A DNA stretch of 64,000 bases from Ahaetulla prasina (Eukaryota > Chordata > Lepidosauria > Squamata > Colubridae): NCBI RefSeq assembly GCF_028640845.1, contig NC_080542.1, positions 13,843,901 through 13,907,900 on the forward strand. Direction: 5' to 3'. The number at the start of each line of letters is the position of its first letter. Positions within the stretch are counted from its first letter, which is position 1. Both the position numbers and the translations under genes were made by a program. The notes beneath the pieces were generated by a model that had not been told where the DNA came from, searched no databases, and saw only the letters and a list, made by a program, of their open reading frames with translations. This document shows, in pieces, positions 58,901 through 64,000 of this stretch.

Positions 58901-59927
58901 GCAGCACCATATAAAGGTCATTCCAGTAATCAAATTGGAATCTCGTTAAGTCTACAGAATTCTGTATAAAATTGAAATATATTGAATATGAAATGATGAG
59001 ATAATGTTTCTATGAATGGTTTCTTTTTCAGACTTGGATGACTGTTTCCCTTGTCCAGAGGATCAATATCCAAACAAGGATAAAGATAGTTGCCTCCCAA
59101 AAAGTGTAATTTATTTAACTTATCAAGAACCTTTGGGGATTTCATTGGCGGTGATTGCAGTCTCCTTTTCTGTCATCTCAATTGTGGTGCTCGGGATATT
59201 CATTCAACATCAGGACACACCTATTGTGAAAGCCAATAATAGGAACCTCACTTATAGCCTTCTTGCTGCTCTCCTGCTCTCTTTCCTTTGCAGTTTACTC
59301 TTCATTGGGCAACCTAATCAAGTGAAATGTGTCTTGCGACAAACTGCTTTTGGTGTCCTCTTCTCTGTAGCTCTTTCATGTATACTAGGGAAAACAATCA
59401 TAGTGGTCCTTGCTTTCATGGCCACCAAGCCCGGATCCAAAATGAGGAAATGGGTGGGGGAAAGGCTGGCTATCTCTATTGTCCTATCTTGCTCCTTGAC
59501 ACAATTCTGCTTTTGTGTGGTGTGGCTCACAATTTCTCCCCCCTTCCCAGATTCTGACATGCATTCCATGGCTGAAGAAATTATCCAGGAATGTAATGAA
59601 GGTTCCACCACAATGTTTTATGTTGTCCTTGGCTTTTTGGGGTTCTTGACTGCTGTCAGTTTCACTGTGGCCTTCCTAGCTAGGAATTTGCCTGACACCT
59701 TTAATGAAGCCAAATTTATCACCTTCAGCATGTTGGTCTTTTGCAGTGTCTGGGTGTCATTTGTTCCCACCTATTTGAGCACCAAGGGAAAATACATGGT
59801 GGCTGTGGAGATCTTCTCCATTTTGGCTTCAGCAGCTGGATTACTGCTCTGCATATTTCCACCCAAATGCTATATCATTGTTCTGAGACCTAATCTGAAT
59901 AAGAAGCAGCAACTAATGAAAAAATGA
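40655..59927 (+). CDS. V2R gene B: complete-looking vomeronasal type-2 receptor, six exons
   Basis: Predicted join: 40655-40896, 45090-45381, 45686-46543, 47656-47883, 51502-51628, 59032-59927. Exon lengths are identical to gene A, again 880 codons plus stop and no interruption. It is the tandem duplicate of A with the same domain order. Oddities: intron 1 has grown to 4.2 kb through insertion of a HAL1-like element and a LINE; intron 5 (7.4 kb) contains an intact LTR retrotransposon in the sense orientation; the exon-1 cysteine kept in A and C is Tyr here (YIYK); exon 3 ends PLP instead of PWQ; the exon-2 acceptor tract is weakened. The coding sequence is open, but these changes make its expression and folding less certain than for A. 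Confidence 0.87.
40927..42592 (-). mobile_element. HAL1-like L1 element: 5' region, ORF1 and polyA 3' end, no ORF2
   Basis: Minus strand: GC-rich 5' region (42,590-42,080), ORF1 start [20 protein letters not shown] at 42073, a coiled-coil-like [20 protein letters not shown], an RRM-like part (41,865-41,560, [20 protein letters not shown]) and a C-terminal domain ([20 protein letters not shown], then [18 protein letters not shown]) to about 41,390, possibly on to RSKTRK at 41,227. About 250 bp of 3' UTR then gives gaccaataaaaactttttga and poly(A)/(AAAT)n. No reverse-transcriptase sequence. Frame breaks near 41,835 and 41,570, and a TAG at about 41,390. Confidence 0.72.
42595..43804 (-). mobile_element. 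CR1-group LINE (family b) fragment in gene B intron 1
   Basis: Minus-strand ORF 43830-43213: [70 protein letters not shown], with an intact FADD box. The C-terminal part follows in another frame (43037-42744). Gene A lacks this and the adjacent HAL1-like element (19,625-19,645). Confidence 0.85.
44600..44960 (-). mobile_element. Old CR1 LINE 3' fragment (gene B intron 1 copy)
   Basis: Orthologous copy of the fragment in gene A and gene C intron 1, slightly shortened in its middle. Confidence 0.68.
45090..45381 (+). CDS. V2R gene B exon 2
   Basis: 292 nt, [20 protein letters not shown] to NYKFPQ, donor ccccag|gtgaga. The acceptor reads tatcaccacaaag where A has tatctttccacaaag: two bases shorter with fewer pyrimidines. 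Open, with few substitutions relative to A and C. Confidence 0.87.
45686..46543 (+). CDS. V2R gene B exon 3 (main ligand-binding exon)
   Basis: 858 nt, [10 protein letters not shown] to RSPLP, with acceptor gtttag and donor cca|gtaatg. The C-terminal PWQ of A and C is PLP (TGG to TTG, CAA to CCA), which also changes the last exonic bases of the donor. It is the most divergent of the three exon-3 copies, with charge changes such as RSK to KDK and L to W within the second lobe. Confidence 0.88.
47656..47883 (+). CDS. V2R gene B exon 4
   Basis: 76 codons, [20 protein letters not shown] to IFNQ, acceptor ctttag, donor gtgtgt. It shares the downstream 132-bp MITE and following repeats with gene A, confirming the two introns are duplicates. 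Confidence 0.9.
47941..48072. mobile_element. 132-bp MITE in gene B intron 4
   Basis: Duplicate of the gene A copy at 23,812-23,943 with a few substitutions. Confidence 0.72.
48648..49054. mobile_element. TA-flanked inverted-repeat element in gene B intron 4
   Basis: Duplicate of the A copy at 24,518-24,908, with small internal indels. Confidence 0.7.
50482..50612 (-). mobile_element. CR1 3' fragment, antisense, gene B intron 4
   Basis: The minus-strand reading ends with gttggactagaagacctcca and cccttccaactctgttactc, the conserved CR1 3' terminus. It lies in the segment deleted from gene A. Confidence 0.72.
50730..51295 (+). mobile_element. CR1 3' end with expanded pentanucleotide tail, gene B intron 4
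   Basis: Body 50,730-51,114 (gaacagttgctggaactgga, ggagaaatgtcctgacagaa), then a tail to 51,295. Confidence 0.82.
51115..51294 (+). repeat. Structured pentanucleotide microsatellite (TTCTA / TTCTG / TGCTG)
   Basis: About 180 bp arranged as TTCTA units, TTCTG units, a long run of GTGCT units and TTCTA units again. The gene A counterpart is only about 45 bp without GTGCT units. Confidence 0.95.
51502..51628 (+). CDS. V2R gene B exon 5 (cysteine-rich linker)
   Basis: 127 nt, [15 protein letters not shown] to ADQL plus one base, donor gtaagc. Identical to A apart from one Glu-to-Met change (AAAGAG to AAGATG) next to the second cysteine. All cysteines are kept. Confidence 0.9.
52188..52378 (+). 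repeat. 5' LTR of gypsy element
   Basis: Begins tgtaatgtatctttaagg, ends gaatctaaca; TATA at about 52,274. Differs from the 3' LTR only at agcacg versus agcatg. Confidence 0.95.
52459..56319 (+). CDS. Gag-Pol polyprotein of gypsy LTR retrotransposon (1,286 aa)
   Basis: A single fused ORF. Gag: residues 1-about 255, with an acidic stretch (about 195-205) and two zinc knuckles, C220-x2-C-x3-H-x4-C232 and C239-x2-C-x4-H-x4-C252. Protease: D320-T-G-S. Reverse transcriptase: about 440-640, catalytic YFDDV with D602/D603. RNase H: C748-D749[11 protein letters not shown] and [11 protein letters not shown]. Integrase: H967-x3-H970 and C1000-x2-C1003 zinc site, catalytic D1031, D1085 and E1121 (DD35E). 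The element appears coding-competent: no stop, no frameshift, all catalytic residues present. There is no separate envelope ORF; 242 bp of non-coding sequence follow to the 3' LTR. Higher GC and codon use unlike the AT-rich surroundings mark it as an insertion. Confidence 0.96.
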   Translation: MSSYTPPAPFDPAKEKWGSYMARFECFLEANELQGVSDNRKWAYFLSHCGPEVFDTAESLSEPTPVQAVPWQTLQTVLKAHYAPTPSKFVQRFELRQRMQREGESISVYMAALRKATNHCEYRDLEDALLDQLICGVRDIRLRQRLLSRSNLTLAIALDEARAHEMSTQAAETLQKPVATGAAAKTTPVHNEEVQAESEEEEEEEVFHTGRPEREDRGECASCGGQHQRQRCKFKDGTCRRCEKKGHIAKACRAPQPSRQKFKSTNQSAGTAKRPGIGQFKKGAKLNQTAVRVGQASTRLEKKIFIKTLIEGVPCRMEVDTGSSITIMSWNNLEKNLPAIAKRKLRPQKLRVQDYQGNRIPVRGVTTIHVKYGQFEKTLPITIVDGTLPSLLGLDWFRALGMGMTGVFRNEVDLKDELMKEFEDVFKDCLGKYKGTPISFNLDPQVAPIRLKARRVPFALKPKIDRELDKLVSQGILVPVDHAKWETPIVTPVKPDGSVRICADYKATLNKALQKSAYPVPVVQHLLHSLGQGQVFAKLDLAQAYQQLPVDSSTAEAQTIVTHRGAFKCTRLQFGVSVAPGLFQNLMERLLQGLPGVVPYFDDVLVSADNMEELGVRLRKVLSIFRSAGLKVKLNKCQIGVGSVEFLGYRIDREGIHPTESKVRAIRKAPAPQNKTELQAFLGLVNFYAVFLKNKATIAEPLHKLLGKNAAWSWGKAEARAFEAIKNLLSSDSLLIQYNSTLPLVLVCDASPYGVGAVLSHRLPNGTEAPIAFYSRTMSSAERNYSQLDREALAIVSGVKKFHEYVFGRDFEIVTDHRPLLGLLAGDRPTPVALSPRLTRWTIFLAAYSYKLLHRPGKELGHADALSRCPLPATIEDPTPGTPVLLIDSLDSGPVTSKEVAQASYKDITLRTVIGWVQRGWPAAPGERFREYVKKRGELSVQRGCLLWGDRVVVPEKLRKKVLELLHEGHPGIVRMKGLARSYVWWPLMDMEISDRVGKCQACQESRSLPPTAPIRELEKPQGPWSRIHIDFAGPFHGQTFLVVVDAFSKWLEIILMKSMTAEAVISVLRHLFVTHGLPDTLVSDNGPQFTATLFEGYLAEEGIRHVLSAPFHPATNGLAERFVWSAKEALSRLRPGDWQLKIDTFLAVQHRTPCVATGRSPAELLMGRKLRCLLDRLNPNYTPDGYKTTPGKTRELTVGSSVWAHNYGEGPNWQKGTILETTGPKSYLVEIEDGRVWKRHIDQLRKRIATSLETDETGPDYQTIESTANSNPRKPQDLSEFDEVQ
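56562..56752 (+). repeat. 3' LTR of gypsy element
   Basis: Copy of the 5' LTR with a single visible difference, preceded by a purine-rich tract. Confidence 0.95.
57206..58160 (-). mobile_element. L1 ORF2 fragment in gene B intron 5
   Basis: Duplicate of the gene A fragment: minus-strand [10 protein letters not shown] and [20 protein letters not shown] at 57441-57250, [20 protein letters not shown] at 57983-57792. The part beyond the MITE continues at about 51,715-52,007. Confidence 0.78.
59032..59927 (+). CDS. V2R gene B exon 6 (seven-transmembrane domain)
   Basis: 896 nt after tttttcag, [18 protein letters not shown] through seven membrane segments to [13 protein letters not shown] and a TGA stop. 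Only four residues differ from gene A (Gly/Ala and Ala/Ile in helix 1, Ile/Val and Glu/Gln near the C terminus). Confidence 0.93.
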
Positions 59928-59968
59928 AACTGATTTTAACACCACACCCTTTGAAAAAAATCTAATTA

Positions 59969-61352
59969 CCATATTTTTTGGAGTATAAGATGCACTTCCA
60001 CCCCAAAAGAGGGTGAAAATTTGGGCGCGTTTTATACACCAAATGTTGCCCCACCCACCCACTGACCCCAACATTTGGCCTCTGCCTCCCAGCAATTTAT
60101 CACCTTGCAGCAAGCAACAAACTGCAAACAGCCCGTTTCAGCTTCAGCACAGACTGATTAGCACAAACAGTTGATTGTCAGTTTTATCAGCCTCCTGACC
60201 CTCAGAATAGAATAGAATAGAATAGAATTTTTATTGGCCAAGTGTGATTGGACACACAAGGAATTTGTCTTGGTGCATATGCTCTCAGTGTACATAAAAG
60301 AAAAGATACGTTCATCAAGGTACAACATTTACAACACAATTGATGATCAATATATCAATATAAATCATAAGGATTGCCAGCAACAAGTTATAGTCATACA
60401 GTCATAAGTGGAAAGAGATTGGTGATGGGAACTATGAAACGATTAATAGTAGTGCAGATTCAGTAAATAGTCTGACAGTGTTGAGGGAATTATTTGTTTA
60501 GCAGAGTGATGGCCTTCGGGAAAAAACTGTTCTTGTGTCTAGTTGTTCTGGTGTGCAGTGCTCTATAGCGTTGTTTTGAGGGTAGGAGTTGAAACAGTTT
60601 ATGTCCAGGATGCGAGGGATCTGCAAATATTTTCACGGCCCTCTTCTTGATTCGTGCAGTTTACAGGTCCTCAATGGAAGGCAAGTTGGTAGCAATTATT
60701 TTTTCTGCAGTTCTAATTATCCTCTGAAGTCTGTGTTTTTCTTGTTGGGTTGCAGAACCGAACCAGACAGTTATAGAGGTGCAAATGACAGACTCAATAA
60801 TTCCTCTGTAGAATTGGATCAGCAGCTCCTTGGGCAGTTTGAGCTTACTGAGTTGGCGCAGAAAGAACATTCTTTGTTGTCCTTTTTTAATGATGTTTTT
60901 GATGTTAGCTGTCCATTTGAGATCATGCGATATGATAGAACCCAGAAATTTGAAGGTTTCTACTGTTGATACTGTGTTGTCAAGTATTGTGAGAGGTGGA
61001 AGTATGGAAGGGTTTTTCCTAAAGTCTACCACCATTTCTACGGTTTTGTGTGTGTTCAGTTCCAGATTGTTTTGGTTGCACCACAAGGCCAGCTGTTTCT
61101 GGCTGCAGGGATTGCGATTGCCTATTGCTGTTTGCTGCAAGGAGGTAAATTGGTGGTAGGCAGAGGCAGATTTTTTTTTTTTGTGCTAATCAGGCTGTGC
61201 TGAAAACAAAAATGAAACTGAAGCAGGCTGTTTGCTTTTTGCTCCAACGAGGCAAATTGCTGGGAGGCAGAGGAGATTTTTTCTTGTTTTCCTCCCAAGA
61301 AAGGAAGGTGCATTTTATAGTCCAGAGCATCTTATTCTCCGAAAAAATATGG
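59969..61352. mobile_element. TA-flanked element downstream of gene B, split by a CR1
   Basis: Same termini as the A copy at 33,743-34,245. The CR1 at 60,206-61,089 interrupts it. Confidence 0.75.
60206..61089 (-). mobile_element. 5'-truncated CR1 LINE (AATAG-tailed) downstream of gene B
   Basis: The minus-strand ORF 61140-60661 encodes [36 protein letters not shown] and [17 protein letters not shown], the RT C terminus. The tail is (AATAG)4. Gene A has the empty site after 33,979; cag at 60203-60205 and 61090-61092 is a possible 3-bp TSD. Confidence 0.9.
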
Positions 61353-61369
61353 TAGTTGCTTTCAAGATA

Positions 61370-61642
61370 TAAGTTATTCTTCTCTTCCTTCCTAGTATCT
61401 ATCTCTTCCCACTGATGTCTATAACCATGTTGCTTGTATCTTTCAATTTATATTGTTTTTATTTGTTTTCTATTACAATTTGATAGCTTATTAGTAACCT
61501 TGACTATCACTGTGTTGTATCTTTTTATTCTTGATGAATTCTATTTTATTCTCCTTATGTACACTGAGAGCATATGCACCAAAGACAAATTCCTTGTGTG
61601 CCCAGTCACACTTGGCCAATAAAAAATTCTATTCTATTCTAT
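61370..61642 (+). mobile_element. CR1 3' end downstream of gene B
   Basis: gtacactgagagcatatgca, ttggccaataaaaaattcta plus ATTCT units; the counterpart of 34,380-34,868 after a deletion of about 330 bp at its 5' side. Confidence 0.8.
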
Positions 61643-62310
61643 TATTTTGGGTTAAGCTTGATCTTAAAGGCAGTAATTGTGGACATCCAACTCATTGTTC
61701 CATTGGTCTGTGTGCATGTTTTTAAAAATGCATTTGAGATTTGGTGTGATTTGCAGTGATATATTGTCCTGGAAGCTATTAGATTCATCTTAGTTAAGTG
61801 TGTTCCTGGATGGGTTCACAATATTGGGGTCAGAGGGGGAGGGAGGCTCCTATGGAATCCTACCATTATGATGATTATTATTTACTTTATGATGAGAACG
61901 TGGCATAAGAGCAGTAAACATATACAGTCAAGCCATGGAATTATATACAAAACATATATGGGGTATCACAGTGGCTTCATAATTGGGTGTCCAAATCAGC
62001 TATCCAGGCAATCAACTCTGGTGTTGCTTTGTGCAGGTCTTCTAGGAACTAGAAAATGCACTTTGTGGGTAATCTTACACAATATGTTTAAAAGTTTGTA
62101 TTAAAGTTTTCAATACTTTACATCTTCTGGTATCTTTTCTATTCTGGTGAATAGGCAAAACCCTGATGTAATTGAGATTCCAGGGACAGGATGGTGTAGA
62201 CAACCTATGAAGACAATTACAAGAATTGCATATTTAAAGGAAATACCAAAGAAAAATAACTAAAAATCAGTATGTGAAAAAGGAATCTTAGCAAACTGCA
62301 GGTAAATAGA
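61643..62310. other. Gene B 3' flank, collinear with gene A flank
   Basis: Matches 34,869-35,543 nearly base for base. No gene recognised; right limit of visible A/B duplication homology. Confidence 0.65.
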
Positions 62311-63403
62311 GGAAAAAAGACTTTTACAAAAGATATTCCTCAGGAAATGGAAGGCAGGACATAAGAAAGAGATTCAGAATATCTTTCCCTCAATTTTGCT
62401 AGAAATAAGTTGATCTTTAGAATAGCTTTGACAGGTTTTCAAGTTTTGTCCCCGTTTACTTCACTAAAAATAAATGTCATTCCAAAAACCCAAGGGATTC
62501 CAATTTTTCAACCTGCCAACTTTGAAAGCTTGACAGAATGCAATAGTATTGCTTTATACGTCATCATCTCCTTTGCTTCTCTAGAGAAACAGAAGAACTT
62601 ATCTCAACACAACGTCAGAATCCATCTCTTATCAGCCAGACAAGGTACAAGAGAAACCAGCCAATCAACGTCTTGAATACATACAGCCCCCAACCTCAGG
62701 ATATTTTGTCAACTTTGAAGAGCCAACTGACACATGGTACTCTCTCCTGAAAAAGAAAGAGGTCATCATCTTTGAGCTCTGCCTCCTTGTTGCCAGTAAC
62801 TTCACCTTGTCAGAAAATTTACACCAATCTGAGATTCATTCTCCAGTATGGGTGCTTCTGGAACCTCAGCATTTTAACCTCAATTTTTGGCTTATTCTAG
62901 TGTTCACTAACTCAGTTTTCAACTTATCTTTGTCTGGGAAGATCTTTCTTTCTGATAACTGCTACCAGAGTGTGGGTACATTGTGTCTCTGTCTGCCATT
63001 GCTTTTAAAAGTTCAAAAGACACTTTTTTATATTTATTCATTGAGTTCTAATCTTTATCTACTCCCACCATGAGCCACACACAACGTTTATCACTATGGG
63101 TGCTTTTAAATTGTGGCAACAAACATAAACAAATTCTTGATTTTGACATATATCCCAAGAACCATTTCTTATATTAATCAGACAGTATTGCAAGAGGAAT
63201 CAACATCCCAACCTCAAAGGTCTATGGGAACAGCCAAGAATTCATGGCTTTCCTGAATTCCAAATCATTTGGGGCTATAAAATCTTCAGGCGATGTTGTT
63301 CCACACATGGAAGAAAATATTTGGAACGGCCTCTCCTTTGCATCCTGGCTCATGGCATTCCCTAAGAGAAGGGGCACACAAGAAGCATATACATTTATTT
63401 TTA
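62311..63403. other. Unassigned sequence beyond the duplication
   Basis: Two short plus-strand ORFs (62410-62676 and 62807-63073) have no recognisable motif. No V2R exon, RNA gene or complete transposon was seen. Confidence 0.5.
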
Positions 63404-64000
63404 GAATAGAATAGAATTTTTATTAGCCAAGTGTGATTGGATACACAAGGAATTTGTCTTGATGCATATGCTCTCAGTGTACATAAAAGAAAAGATACGT
63501 TCATCAAGGTATAACATTTACAACACAATTGATGGTCAATATATCAATATAAATCATAAGGATTGCCAGCAACAAAGTTACAGTTATACAGTCATAAGTG
63601 GAAAGAGATTGGTGATGGGAACTATGAGAAGATTAAAGTAGTGCAGATTTAGTAAATAGTTTGACAGTGTTGAGGGAATTATTTGTTTAGCAGAGTGATG
63701 GCCTTCGGGAAAAAACTGTTCTTGTGTCTAGTTGTTCTGGTGTGCAGTGCTCTATAGCGACGTTTTGAGGGTAGGAGTTGAAACAGTTTATGTCCTGGAT
63801 GTGAGGGATCTGTAAATATTTTCACGGCCCTCTTCTTGATTCCTGCAGTATACAGGTCCTCAGTGGAAGGCAGATTGGTAGCAATTATTTTTTCTGCAGT
63901 TCTAGTTATCTTCTGAAGTCTGTGTCTTTCTTGTTGGGTTGCAGAACCGAACCAGACAGTTATAGAGGTGCAGATGAAGGACTCAATAATTCCTCTGTAG
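63404..64000 (-). mobile_element. CR1 LINE (AATAG-tailed) running off the right edge
   Basis: Antisense tail tagaatagaatttttattag, then the same 3' UTR and RT C-terminal coding as the 25,103 and 60,206 copies. Its 5' extent lies outside the window. Confidence 0.85.

Noticed and set aside
62410..63073. Two ORFs of 88 aa as genes or V2R exons
   Set aside because: No recognisable motif, no splice-site-bounded homology to A-C, and no neighbouring exons.

Overview
The window is vertebrate nuclear DNA, most probably from a squamate reptile and probably a snake. It holds a small tandem cluster of vomeronasal type-2 receptor (V2R, family C GPCR) genes embedded in dense transposon sequence. The snake assignment rests on V2R exon architecture with GT/AG splice sites, on CR1 LINEs ending in (ATTCT)n/(AATAG)n tails, on an L2-clade LINE and a SINE that share a GC-rich 3' hairpin, and on many short hAT-type elements with 8-bp target-site duplications (TSDs). 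No bacterial, organellar, tRNA or rRNA feature was seen.

Layout. (1) 1-9,470: the first three exons of a minus-strand V2R gene (gene C; exons 5,592-8,398). Its intron 3 carries an L1 with a nested L2 and a 1.04-kb hAT element. Exons 4-6 lie off the left edge or are lost. (2) 9,470-18,000: transposon-rich spacer with hAT MITEs, an L2 fragment, a solo LTR, microsatellites and a 110-bp relic of a different V2R exon 2 at 11,568-11,677. (3) 18,000-35,540: plus-strand V2R gene A, six exons from 19,353 to 33,702, apparently intact (880 aa predicted). A full-length-looking CR1 LINE sits in intron 4. (4) 35,540-39,260: an L2 LINE with a long RT ORF, then a fold-back LINE junction that also marks the tandem-duplication join. 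(5) 39,260-62,310: plus-strand V2R gene B, six exons from 40,655 to 59,927, also open throughout. A HAL1-like ORF1-only L1 and another LINE sit in intron 1. A very young, coding-intact Ty3/gypsy LTR retrotransposon sits in intron 5. (6) 62,310-64,000: unassigned sequence and the start of another CR1.

Genes A and B are a tandem duplication with a unit of about 17.7 kb. C is an older inverted paralogue of the same subfamily. Because the three copies align over introns and flanks, many insertions can be dated against an empty paralogous site in the same window: CR1 in A, LTR element in B, CR1 in B downstream, L2 in A, SINE in A, HAL1/LINE in B, palindromic hAT in C, and a MITE shared by A and B only. 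The receptors should act in vomeronasal sensory neurons: a bilobed extracellular ligand-binding domain (exons 1-4), a cysteine-rich linker (exon 5) and a seven-helix membrane domain (exon 6). The ligand-binding exons of A and B differ much more (about 40 residues in exon 3) than the membrane exon (4 residues). This suggests homogenisation of the 3' half and/or diversification of ligand binding.

All calls are by eye. Transposon family names are by protein motif and tail structure, not by database search.
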